Positions 1 to 7,872 of a DNA stretch of 64,000 nt are shown piece after piece. Source of the DNA: Leptolinea sp. (GTDB lineage: Bacteria > Chloroflexota > Anaerolineae > Anaerolineales > Anaerolineaceae); NCBI GenBank assembly GCA_012798535.1, contig JAAZMZ010000007.1, forward strand, positions 1 through 64,000, in the 5' to 3' direction. The notes under the pieces were generated by a model. That model was not told where the DNA came from and ran no database searches. It saw nothing but the letters and a program-made list of their open reading frames with translations. Numbering within the stretch: position 1 is the first letter of the stretch; each line of letters starts with the position of its first letter. The position numbers and the translations under genes were made by a program.

Positions 1-1
1 C

Positions 2-163
2 CTGGCTCAGGCGCCCATCCCGCTGCCGGCGGGCATTCCCGAATGGTTGAGTCCCATCGTATCCATTATTCCGGCGCAGTTGTTCGGCTACCACCTGACC
101 CGCCACCGCGGTTTCAGCACGGAAGCGCCGCGCGCGATCCACAAGGTGACTGAAACGAAGTAG
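2..163 (+). CDS. SIS-domain sugar isomerase-like protein, C-terminal end (partial)
   Basis: Open reading frame entering from the left edge and stopping with TAG at 161-163; only the last 53 residues are visible. The segment reads PEWLSPIVSIIPAQLFGYHL followed by TRHRGFSTEAPRAIHKVTET. This matches the C-terminal end of the second SIS domain in GlmS-like and AgaS-like ketose/aldose isomerases, where a xLSPxxxxIPxQLxxYHxxxxRG block is followed by a PRxxxKVT tail. Family knowledge: SIS domains bind phosphosugars such as fructose-6-phosphate or glucosamine-6-phosphate. Whether the full protein carries a glutaminase domain cannot be seen. It is GC-rich, unlike the AT-rich DNA that starts directly after its stop. 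Confidence 0.75.
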   Translation: MAQAPIPLPAGIPEWLSPIVSIIPAQLFGYHLTRHRGFSTEAPRAIHKVTETK

Positions 164-404
164 TTACTGGAAAAAACTATTGACCGCATTTCATTTTTTA
201 CAGGAATCTCACAAAGTATGTTCTCTAGATGGCTTCATCGGTTACCAGATAAAAGATGGTTCGGTGGTCAGAGGTTAGTCTTGGAATCAGGGATACCTAA
301 CAACAAAACCAATCTTTTTATCCTGTAGAAAGAAAATAAATCACTCATCCTAATAAACGATGTAATAAGTTCTACACGAGATTCGCGGAAGAGTGAAAAG
401 GTAA

Positions 405-1325
405 TTAAGTTGTCGGAATTAAATAATTCCTATACCTACTTTTGATTTCGCTGGTTTTTTCCATTATGTAATTCTCAAATGGTCTATCATCTAATAAGCC
501 AAGAGTCTCTGCGCAAAGATGCTCTTCCTCAAGAAGGTATTTTTCCAGTTTTTTGATTATTATTGAAGGAACGATATAGCGTTTACAAAATTCTCTTCTA
601 TTTCCAAATAGATTTGTGATGGCTGTAGAATGACTTGTACCAAAATCTGAGGAAATAGTAAAAAATCCTTTCTGATTCTTGATTCTTGTAAAATTCCAAG
701 GATTCTGTAAACACATGAAAAATGGCTTATCATTTTGATTTATATCAAAGAAAAGTTTTGAAATGTATTTTAAAAACTGAAATAACCCGATTTGTGTATC
801 AATATCACTTTGAGGCAAATTTGAATTCGAACTTAATACTTCGTTTTTCAATTCTTCATATGGTGGAACAAAACCTTTCCATTGTTCACTCCCTATACGG
901 TTATATTCCTCTGCATCAAATGCCCAAACTTCGCCAAAATCACCCCAGTTTTTATAACACATAAAAAAGGAAGCAACCAATGGATCACTCGACCAATCTA
1001 CAAGCCTAGTAGGCCCTTCATAATGTTTCAGTTTACCAAGCCATAAATATTTTAAATTTTGAAAATAGATAATATTTTTATTCTGATCTACGAATAGATT
1101 AATATCCTTATCAATGAATTCATTTTCTATCTGAAGAAGGTCAGACCTAAGATTTTTTGAATCAAACAATCTATCAAATTTTGATGTAATATCAACAACC
1201 TGATCATGATGTCCTCTAAATACCCATTTTTTTCGTTTATATGAATCAAAAATATCTAGGAGGTCATCTAGCTTATCTACGTAAATATTGTCCCAATTCG
1301 AGGCTTCTATAACATTTTTGTCCAT
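405..1325 (-). CDS. FRG domain-containing protein
   Basis: A 306-aa soluble protein. Two hallmark blocks of the FRG domain are visible: WVFRGHHDQ at residues 34-42 (the name-giving F-R-G) and HYEGPTRLVDW at 101-111 followed by SSDPLVASFF, the usual hxxxPTRLxDWT-xPLxAxxFA signature. The biochemical activity of FRG domains is not settled; they occur scattered in bacteria and phages, often in accessory regions, and a nucleic-acid or defence role has been suspected. The ATG at 1323-1325 is preceded by an AAAGGAAGGA Shine-Dalgarno (1331-1340). It lies alone in an AT-rich stretch, 214 bases from the next gene in the same direction, so it may or may not be co-transcribed with the 1540-2909 pair. Confidence 0.85.
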   Translation of the reverse strand: MDKNVIEASNWDNIYVDKLDDLLDIFDSYKRKKWVFRGHHDQVVDITSKFDRLFDSKNLRSDLLQIENEFIDKDINLFVDQNKNIIYFQNLKYLWLGKLKHYEGPTRLVDWSSDPLVASFFMCYKNWGDFGEVWAFDAEEYNRIGSEQWKGFVPPYEELKNEVLSSNSNLPQSDIDTQIGLFQFLKYISKLFFDINQNDKPFFMCLQNPWNFTRIKNQKGFFTISSDFGTSHSTAITNLFGNRREFCKRYIVPSIIIKKLEKYLLEEEHLCAETLGLLDDRPFENYIMEKTSEIKSRYRNYLIPTT

Positions 1326-1539
1326 AGTAGTCCTTCCTTTTCTCAGATATCCACAAGATTAATATCAGAAATGCTCAAATGTCTTTTGCCATATATTTTT
1401 CCCACTGGGCTTTTCAGCAATAAAAAGTTGTACTTTGCATCGAAATTTTATGGTGAGTCAATTTTACTTTAACCAATTATCTCATCATGTAAATATCCAT
1501 TGAAAAATTCTAAATTATCCACTTTATTAAGAAAAATTT

Positions 1540-1992
1540 TCATGGATGCTTCGACAATTGATTAACATTAATTGTGTATGTGATCAATGCATTGGTTACG
1601 TCATAAGTCACCTGAAATGAGTTAAATATTGAGAAAAGGAGGAGAATATTACATGATAACAAGAAATTTGGAATAATCATTTGTAGAAAACTTGTTTTAA
1701 GTATCAAAATAATCACAAAAAAAAGGATTATGGTTAGTTGTTGACGAAAAGCATCACCCAAGGAAGATAATGATTTGTCGAAATTTATTCCAAGACTTAA
1801 ATGTAGGTCGCTTAATTTTGTTGATAATGTTGTTATTGAAGAAATTGAAATTGCGTATATCGCAATGAGTAAACTAAGAACAGTTGATCCGAGGTAATCG
1901 TTGAGGAACCTTGAACCTACAAAAAAGCTGATGAAATTCAAGAAGACACTTGCTAAAAGAAACTTAAGGGAAAGTGAGATAAATGGTTTCAT
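1540..1992 (-). CDS. small multi-pass membrane protein, unknown function
   Basis: A 150-aa protein that is almost entirely hydrophobic. Probable membrane segments lie around residues 8-26, 35-55, 84-102 and 106-126, with a polar stretch (about 58-82, TKLSDLHLSLGINFDKSLSS) between the second and third. No family is recognised. Its start codon overlaps the stop of the 306-aa gene upstream (1989-1992, ATGA), so the two are almost certainly translationally coupled and act together. A small membrane protein coupled to a soluble partner inside an AT-rich accessory block is a layout seen in toxin-like and anti-phage modules; here that is only a hypothesis. Confidence 0.7.
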   Translation of the reverse strand: MKPFISLSLKFLLASVFLNFISFFVGSRFLNDYLGSTVLSLLIAIYAISISSITTLSTKLSDLHLSLGINFDKSLSSLGDAFRQQLTIILFFVIILILKTSFLQMIIPNFLLSCNILLLFSIFNSFQVTYDVTNALITYTINVNQLSKHP

Positions 1993-2909
1993 TCTAATTG
2001 TTCTCGAAGAAGTCTCGTATTAATTTCGTTATCACTTGTTAGGATTAATTTCTCTTCAATGGCAACCCCCTTCGGATTTTCTGTTAATGCTATTCTTTTC
2101 TTTTTTCCTTTTACTTGAATTGAAGTACCACCACCTCCTTCTGTAGAATACCTAGCAAAGCCTTGAAGAGTCTCGTCATTAGGATCAAGATTGAGACATG
2201 AATCCTTATCACTTGAAAAATCAAGTGTAGTTTGAGTAGAGTTAATTCTCCTTTGGAAGTCATTAAATTGCTCAGAGACATTTTTTGTTACATCCGACAT
2301 ATTAGGAGCCAATAATTCAAACCGAATATTGCTAATTGAACCTTTATATTGCTGTAATAATTGCCAAAATTCAAAATTATCTGTTATCGGATTAATATGA
2401 ATTTGAAGATTCTTCTTTCGCAATAGTAGATTTAGATTTACTTCGAGAAATCTTCTGATTGTTTTAATGTCTTTAAAAACTCGCTTGTCTTCTTGAATCC
2501 ATATTTTTTGTATGCTTGGATTCATATTAATAAACACAATTAAATTTGGCCAATTTTCGTATATGTTTGGGTGAAAATTTTCATCATTTATTACTAATGA
2601 TCTTTTTGCACCAATTTGCAAAGCCATACAATTTTGAAAATCATCAACTATCTTATGCCGTAACTCACCTGATGCAAATTCCAATGTTTTTAAATTACGA
2701 ATTGTTTTCTGCAGAATAATGTGTTTTTTGGTTTCTAAATCTTCTGGTGTTTTAACATCTTCTTCTAGCCAATCATATTGAAAATTTCGTTTGATTGGGA
2801 GAAGAAAATATCTATATTCTCGAAAGAATAAATTTCGACTATGTTTATTTGGTTGCGGCCTAATATCTGATTTGTCATCTGCAATATTATTTCCATTCAA
2901 ATCTAACAT
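1989..2909 (-). CDS. hypothetical soluble protein, first gene of a two-gene module
   Basis: A 306-aa protein with no signal peptide or membrane segment. The ATG at 2907-2909 has a strong AAAGGGAGG Shine-Dalgarno at 2920-2928. I do not recognise the family. Visible features: a charged N-terminal region; a hydrophobic beta-like core with NLIVFINMNPS and LQIHINPITDNFEFWQLLQQ; a segment SNIRFELLAPNMSDVTKNVS; and a Gly-rich YSTEGGGGTSIQVKGKKKR near residue 260 that could be a flexible nucleic-acid or nucleotide contact. It overlaps the membrane-protein gene by four bases, which implies one functional unit. Base composition sets it apart from the chromosome around it. Confidence 0.65.
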   Translation of the reverse strand: MLDLNGNNIADDKSDIRPQPNKHSRNLFFREYRYFLLPIKRNFQYDWLEEDVKTPEDLETKKHIILQKTIRNLKTLEFASGELRHKIVDDFQNCMALQIGAKRSLVINDENFHPNIYENWPNLIVFINMNPSIQKIWIQEDKRVFKDIKTIRRFLEVNLNLLLRKKNLQIHINPITDNFEFWQLLQQYKGSISNIRFELLAPNMSDVTKNVSEQFNDFQRRINSTQTTLDFSSDKDSCLNLDPNDETLQGFARYSTEGGGGTSIQVKGKKKRIALTENPKGVAIEEKLILTSDNEINTRLLREQLE

Positions 2910-3684
2910 AGTTTCAATTCCTCCCTTTATCTGTTATTTAATGTGGATTTCCATTGTCAGATTGAAATTAGAGTCTTTCCCTCCTAAATGGCATACTTCC
3001 TAAGCCAGATTAGCGTTTGGCTTCCTCTACGTTCTAGATATTATATTTCACATTAAATACTTGTGTTATGGCTTTGATTAGTTGATAGGGTGGGATCGTC
3101 TGCCTGCCCCGGTTTTCCAGGGGTGATCCCATCCCAACTTTATTCGCCACGTCCTTTGTCCTTAAGCGGATTCTCCGCCATTCCATCCGCCCTTTCGGGT
3201 AAATACACGCCTTGTCTATCCGCGAACTGATCACTCCATTAATCATTAATTGTACAACTGGCTTTGTGTCGCGTTCAAATGTATCCTTTTCCGCTTTACC
3301 GGGAAATCCTGGCCAATATGCAGAGTGTAGGATCACCCATTTTCATCTTTAAAAGATACAAACCGTATGAGTCTGTGCTACTATAAACAAAGAAGCGCTC
3401 AACTGATCATCATTTTGATATAAAAATACTGGCTGTACCTGATTCACAGGAAATCCGGGGGTTACAACAATCCCGAGCCTGTGCGATTCAGGATAAGAGC
3501 CTTTTCATCGAAGACTACCTTTAAACGAATTTTTCACCAGATCCCTGTCTCCCCGATGCAAGGTGGAAAGGGCGGGTATTACTTCCATTTATTCTGGCAA
3601 ACGCCACACAAATTGACATTTCGTCATTGCCTGTTCGCCTTCCTGTCGTTGCTTAATCGCAACCGTGTGGCAGAAAGGAATGCA
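2910..3684. other. intergenic region with one weak ORF
   Basis: About 775 bases without a convincing gene. A 100-codon minus-strand frame (3336 to 3034) exists but starts with GTG, has no Shine-Dalgarno and no recognisable domain; I regard it as doubtful or a remnant. On the minus strand, 3106-3132 contains a nested inverted repeat (GGGATC with GATCCC outside, CCCC with GGGG inside). The composition shifts from AT-rich to GC-rich across 3430-3560, so this is the right boundary of the accessory block. Confidence 0.4.
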
Positions 3685-5118
3685 ATGCGTAAAAAAGCTC
3701 TCTTTTTTCAGGGCCTATGCGCAACAGCCTCGTGGCTGATCTTCGTCTGCCTGGCCGGGTGCAACCTGCCTGCCGAGGGAAATGGACCGGGCCCGGCAGC
3801 CTGGATCGACCGCCCGCTGGAGGGGGATGTTGTACCCACCTCGCAATCTGTGACCATTCTGGCGCATGCCTCCGATGCCGACGGTGTGGCGCGTTTTGAA
3901 TTTTTTGCGTCTGACAGCCAGCTGAGTGTCGTTCCGGCCGGTGACAAGCGTCTGGGCAAGGCCAGCCTGGAATGGCAGCCGCCCGCGCCGGGGGATTATC
4001 TCCTGGGCGTTCGCGCGGAGGATTCTGCGGGCAATAAGGGCGCCATGGCCACCGTCCGCATCACGGTGAGCGGGGCATCCGGTGAGACGATCACCCCCAC
4101 ACCGGCGCCGGCATCCGAAGAAAGCCCTACGCCCACACCCGCGCCGGCCAGGGTGGATAGTCCCACACCGACACCCGCATTAGCATCCAGCCTGTGCAAA
4201 GCCGGATCGCTCGTCGCGCCCGCCCTGCTCTCACCGGCAAACGGAACTACTGTCGCCGCTCCGCCGTCGCTGGCCTGGTCTTATCCGGATTCCGTCTGCC
4301 ACCCCTACAATTTCACGGTGGATATAGCGAAAGACTCCACTTTTGCCGATATCAGCCTGGGTTTTGGCACCAAAGACCACAATGAGACCAGCCGTTCGTG
4401 GCCGCTTCCAGAGGGTAAGTGTTATTACTGGCGGGTATCTGCCAGCGTGCCGCAAACCAAAGGGCCGCCTTCGTCTGCCTGGAAGTTCTGCGTCGGCGCA
4501 TCAACCACATCTTCAGAACCCACCTTCATTCTGGCCCAAAATGCCAATTGCCGTCTTGGGCCGGGAACGGTGTACGACTCCGTGGATGCCTTCCCGCAGG
4601 GAGGTTCACTCCAGATCAAAGGGCGCAATCAGGATAGTTCGTGGTTATGGGTGCAACGACCAACGGGCAGCGGGCAATGCTGGGTTTCTGTAAGCGTCGG
4701 CACTCCCGGCGGGAACTGGCAAACCCTACCGGTTGTTAAAGCGCCGTCTCCCCCGGTTATTGTGACCGTAACGGTAGAAGCTCCGGAGCCCGCCCCGGTT
4801 GATACCACCCCGCCGGAGATATCCGGTCTGTCTGTCAGCCCATCTGTGATCAGCGCCGCAACCCATTGCGGTGATACACCGGCAACAGCGGTTGTCTCAG
4901 CTGGCGTCGTGGATGGCGGCGGCGTTAGCCGCGTGGTTGCCCGCGTTCCGGGTCAGGGCGAGTTTGAAATGCATCCCTCCGGCGGTGTTTACCAGGCATC
5001 CATCGGCCCCTTCAGCGAAGCGGGGACGCTCAGCATCATCGTTCAAGCGCAGGATAATGCCGGAAACGGGGCCACCGGCAATCCGTTGACCCTCCAGGTA
5101 GTCAGTTGCCCGGGCTAG
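3685..5118 (+). CDS. exported lipoprotein with Ig-like and SH3-type domains
   Basis: I choose the ATG at 3685 (477 aa) because it directly precedes a lipoprotein signal peptide (MRKK, hydrophobic stretch, lipobox LAGC at residues 23-26) and follows a GAAAGG ribosome site. The upstream part of the longer frame has no signal features. After the lipidated Cys come a bacterial Ig-like domain (PLEGDVVPTSQSVTILAHAS onwards), a Thr-Pro linker (TPTPAPASEESPTPTPAPA), a second beta-sandwich domain, an SH3b-like module (FILAQNANCRLGPGTVYDSV) and a further Ig-like C-terminal domain (DTTPPEISGLSVSPSVIS). It is probably anchored on the outer face of the membrane and binds wall or surface polymers. It is 14 bases upstream of the next exported protein, so likely one operon. 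Confidence 0.8.
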   Translation: MRKKALFFQGLCATASWLIFVCLAGCNLPAEGNGPGPAAWIDRPLEGDVVPTSQSVTILAHASDADGVARFEFFASDSQLSVVPAGDKRLGKASLEWQPPAPGDYLLGVRAEDSAGNKGAMATVRITVSGASGETITPTPAPASEESPTPTPAPARVDSPTPTPALASSLCKAGSLVAPALLSPANGTTVAAPPSLAWSYPDSVCHPYNFTVDIAKDSTFADISLGFGTKDHNETSRSWPLPEGKCYYWRVSASVPQTKGPPSSAWKFCVGASTTSSEPTFILAQNANCRLGPGTVYDSVDAFPQGGSLQIKGRNQDSSWLWVQRPTGSGQCWVSVSVGTPGGNWQTLPVVKAPSPPVIVTVTVEAPEPAPVDTTPPEISGLSVSPSVISAATHCGDTPATAVVSAGVVDGGGVSRVVARVPGQGEFEMHPSGGVYQASIGPFSEAGTLSIIVQAQDNAGNGATGNPLTLQVVSCPG

Positions 5119-5132
5119 GAAAGGAATAAGAG

Positions 5133-7379
5133 ATGAAATTCAAATCCGCCTGTCTCGGTTTGGCTGTATTGTTGGCCGTTATCCTTGGAATACTGATCCT
5201 GTTGCTTGTGGGAATGCAGTATTTGCGCCAGCGACAGCAGCAGATCCAAATCGATTACCTGCCGCCCAGCATCCAGATCACATCCCCTCAGGATGGAGTC
5301 AGCGCACCGGTAGGTAATTACCTGTCTATTGTCTCCGCGTTCACCTTTGAAGCGCAAAACCCGGTAAAGACGGTTGAATGGTGGCTGGATGGGACACGCC
5401 TGGAAAGCCATCCTGTCCAGGCTGAAGCAGGCGCCTTAAGGGCATATGATACCTTCAACCTTCTCATCCCTTCAGAAGGCACACACATGCTGCTGGCGCG
5501 GGCCATCAATGCCCGGGGGGTGATCGGGACGTCGGATCCGCTCACCTTCCAGGGATCGGCAGGGGATGAGGAGTTCCTGGCCGTGAAAGTTAAGGAAGGC
5601 GACACGCTGGAAAGTCTCGCCGCTGACCATGACACTGACGCTGCTACTCTCCAGGATCTGAACCCGGGTATGGGAAACGCTCCCGCGCCAGGGACGACGG
5701 TCAAGGCGCCCATGAAACCTGAAGGGGAACCTGCCGCTACCCTGCCGAATAAACCTCCGGCTGCCGGGATTACGCTGGTCACAACTTCCCCCATCCTTCA
5801 GGTTGCCAACCCAACTTTTCTTCCAGGGTTCAATCTGCTCGCCGCGGTCCCGCCCGAAGCGCCCACCAATCTGCAGGGTGAGGTCAAGGATTGCCGGATA
5901 AAGTTGGCCTGGGAAGACAACAGCGATATTGAAACCGGCTACGAGATCTGGGTGGCCGCCCCGGGCGCCCCGCTAAAACGTATGGTCACGCTGGAACCGA
6001 ACCCAGGAGGGACAGCCTGGTTCGAGTTCCAGGCGCAAGGGCCGGGGTACTTTCTGTACTGGGTAGAGGCTGTCAATTCCATCGGGAGACAGGGAAGCAA
6101 TGTCATTACCATCAACACAGACGCGGGTTGCCCGGCAGGCGCTCCCACCCACCTGCAGATTGATATCCTCGACATCGCCTCCAGCAGCGCTGAGCGTGTG
6201 TATTGTTATATCTCCTTTAATAATGCCCCGGAAGTGCGCCTGCCTCTGGGGGATGGGAATTTCATACCCGTGAAGAACGGCCACGGCGACCTGACAGCCT
6301 GGCCGCACAGCTTTGCCCTCTCCATTCCGCAGAATAATACAGTCGCCCTGAGTGGCGAATGTTGGGGCTGGGCCGGGCAGACCTTGAACCTGCTCGGAGC
6401 TTTCGCGTCCAGTATGGGCAGCGAGACCTGGGATGGCACACCCCGCCAGATGCAGGGCGGAAGCGTAGCAGTGAGTCTCTCCATTACATCGCAGGGACCG
6501 GAAAAGTCCAAAATGAACTATGTCAATGACGCCGGAATAGCCGAACCATACAACCTGCGTCTCTATTATGATGAACTCCCCGGCGACCCCAAAAAGTCAC
6601 ACTGGGTATTAAGTTGGGAATTTGACCCCATACCGCTAAAAGAAAAGTGGGAATTTGATGATATTTATTGGGTAGATGTCAACAAGAATGAAGGCTGGCA
6701 CTATATAAGTCGTAACGAACCGTCGCAGTCGAGAGCGCGCTTTTTCGCCTATGGGAAAAAAGAAGAGTTAGTCAACTATGTCGGCTGCGAAAGGCAGATC
6801 CAATTTATCGTGTCAGCGTATCGGTTGGAACCTGCGCCGCATGTCCGGACAACTGGTGTTTTGGGTTACCAGACACCGCAATGCCCAGTTCACCTGGAAG
6901 TCAAGTTCGATTCACTGGAAATACCCTGGACCGGTGAAGGCCTGTCTCCCGGCCCATGTGATGAACTTGAAATCTATTACCACATTCGGGTCAATGACCA
7001 AACCAAGAGTTTCTGGTCAGATTGTTCCTTCGGGGTTGGTTGTTTTGTATTACCTCTTAGCTGCGGAACGTACACTTTCAAGGAACTGGCCCCGGACTAT
7101 TTTCAAAATCCCGACACTATATGGGCAACGTTTTATTACGAGGAAATGGATCTGGAAATAGCCACTTATTTTTACGATGATGATTACCCCTTATCGGATG
7201 ATCTCTTCGCGCCCTATAATCTGCGTCATGTCTGGAAAAACCGTGCGGATGCAAAAGCGGAACTTGGCTGCGATGGAAAATCGTATACCACCCCGCTTTA
7301 TGAGAACGACACAGCCAACTCAATCCTGCACTATACGATCTCGATGCTCCCCAATCCATGCAATCCATATCCAAAATAG
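5133..7379 (+). CDS. membrane-anchored LysM / FN3 / Ig-like surface protein
   Basis: A 748-aa protein preceded by a GGAAAGGAATAAGAG ribosome site. Residues 7-28 are a signal anchor (LGLAVLLAVILGILILLLVG). An Ig-like domain follows (PPSIQITSPQDGVSAPVGNY, a pattern shared with the upstream lipoprotein), then a LysM-type peptidoglycan-binding module (VKEGDTLESLAADHDTDAAT). Next comes a fibronectin type III domain (PEAPTNLQGEVKDCRIKLAW ... FLYWVEAVNS). The C-terminal ~400 residues are Cys-containing beta-rich repeats I do not recognise. No catalytic motif is seen. With its upstream neighbour it forms a two-gene surface-protein operon; the two may interact on the cell wall. Function beyond wall binding is unknown. 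Confidence 0.75.
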   Translation: MKFKSACLGLAVLLAVILGILILLLVGMQYLRQRQQQIQIDYLPPSIQITSPQDGVSAPVGNYLSIVSAFTFEAQNPVKTVEWWLDGTRLESHPVQAEAGALRAYDTFNLLIPSEGTHMLLARAINARGVIGTSDPLTFQGSAGDEEFLAVKVKEGDTLESLAADHDTDAATLQDLNPGMGNAPAPGTTVKAPMKPEGEPAATLPNKPPAAGITLVTTSPILQVANPTFLPGFNLLAAVPPEAPTNLQGEVKDCRIKLAWEDNSDIETGYEIWVAAPGAPLKRMVTLEPNPGGTAWFEFQAQGPGYFLYWVEAVNSIGRQGSNVITINTDAGCPAGAPTHLQIDILDIASSSAERVYCYISFNNAPEVRLPLGDGNFIPVKNGHGDLTAWPHSFALSIPQNNTVALSGECWGWAGQTLNLLGAFASSMGSETWDGTPRQMQGGSVAVSLSITSQGPEKSKMNYVNDAGIAEPYNLRLYYDELPGDPKKSHWVLSWEFDPIPLKEKWEFDDIYWVDVNKNEGWHYISRNEPSQSRARFFAYGKKEELVNYVGCERQIQFIVSAYRLEPAPHVRTTGVLGYQTPQCPVHLEVKFDSLEIPWTGEGLSPGPCDELEIYYHIRVNDQTKSFWSDCSFGVGCFVLPLSCGTYTFKELAPDYFQNPDTIWATFYYEEMDLEIATYFYDDDYPLSDDLFAPYNLRHVWKNRADAKAELGCDGKSYTTPLYENDTANSILHYTISMLPNPCNPYPK

Positions 7380-7390
7380 TAAGCATGTAG

Positions 7391-7580
7391 AGTCGGGGCG
7401 AGAGGATTTGCGGAGTACCACAACGCGGCAAACCGATTCTACTTTTGCTATTACGGTTTCTACATTAAATAAAATAGTCGGGGCGAGAGGATTTGCGAAG
7501 TACCACAACGTGGCAAACCGATTCTACTTTTGCTATTACGGTTTCTACATTAAATAAAACAGTCGGGGCGAGAGGATTTG
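7391..7580. repeat. 85-bp tandem repeat carrying the tRNA-Pro 3' end
   Basis: A 20-base block equal to the complement of the last part of the tRNA-Pro gene (T-loop half, T-stem strand, acceptor strand, discriminator and two more bases) occurs at 7391-7410, 7476-7495 and 7561-7580. The third copy is inside the tRNA gene itself. The 65-base spacers are nearly identical, giving two full 85-bp units with only three differences visible (cgga/cgaa, acgcgg/acgtgg, final t/c). Read in the tRNA direction, each spacer has AAACCG/CGGTTT and CCRC-GTT-GTGG inverted repeats; the C/T difference turns one pair into a G-T wobble and keeps the hairpin. This resembles stacked recombinase attachment cores. Confidence 0.85.
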
Positions 7581-7637
7581 AACCTCCGATCTCACGGTCC
7601 CGAACCGTGTGCTCTAGCCGGACTGAGCCACACCCCG
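7563..7637 (-). tRNA. tRNA-Pro (anticodon CGG)
   Basis: 75-nt cloverleaf on the minus strand: acceptor CGGGGTG pairs with CGCCCCG, discriminator A; D-stem GCTC/GAGC; anticodon stem CACGG/CCGTG with loop TTCGGGA, anticodon CGG reading the proline codon CCG; T-stem GGAGG/CCTCT with loop TTCAAAT. CCA is not encoded (CT follows the discriminator). Its 3' 20 bases are duplicated twice just downstream. Confidence 0.95.
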
Positions 7638-7723
7638 AACAGCCCACATTATAGTGCACCCGCCCGCCTTTTGGCAAGGGGACTTCTTTAGATTAGGATT
7701 GGATTAGAAACCGGTTGAAATGA

Positions 7724-7753
7724 TTGACTTACGGTATCCGTTCGTTGTATAAA
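7724..7753 (+). promoter_or_regulatory. candidate sigma70-type promoter of the Gld-like ABC operon
   Basis: TTGACT at 7724-7729 and TATAAA at 7748-7753, 18-base spacer, about 120 bases upstream of the ATP-binding subunit start. The long leader contains a CAGCCG-TTA-CGGCTG hairpin (about 7825-7840), and AAGGAG at 7861-7866 is the ribosome site. Confidence 0.6.
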
Positions 7754-7872
7754 ATATAACAATACAGGTGAAATACATTTCATACTATGCATTTCGTATC
7801 ACCTTAAGTCCCTAATTTGACCGGCAGCCGTTACGGCTGTCGTGTTTGTAAGATACCTCCAAGGAGTAATGG

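Larger units (their letters stand above)
164..3480. other. AT-rich accessory block
   Basis: Between the SIS-domain gene and the exported lipoprotein the sequence becomes visibly AT-rich (about one third G+C judged by eye on several lines, against roughly half in the flanks). It contains three minus-strand genes with strong Shine-Dalgarno sequences (FRG protein, small membrane protein, 306-aa protein). Gaps at 164-404 and 1326-1539 show no convincing gene. No integrase, transposase or flanking tRNA is visible inside it. Composition and content suggest horizontal acquisition; this is inference. Confidence 0.6.

Noticed and set aside
1341-1530. DnaA-box-like sequences in the AT-rich block as a replication origin
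   Set aside because: Only near-matches (ATATCCACA, TTATCCACT) without dnaA, dnaN or a box cluster; expected by chance in AT-rich DNA.
3001-3060. Integron attC-like site near the inverted repeats
   Set aside because: No proper pair of core sites (GTTRRRY/RYYYAAC) and no integron integrase in the window.
3481-3684. Upstream extension of the lipoprotein reading frame
   Set aside because: The lipoprotein signal with lipobox starts at the ATG at 3685, which also has the ribosome site.
7391-7580. CRISPR-like pattern of 20-base repeats and 65-base spacers
   Set aside because: The spacers are nearly identical, the repeat equals a tRNA end and there are no cas genes; it is a tandem duplication, not a CRISPR array.
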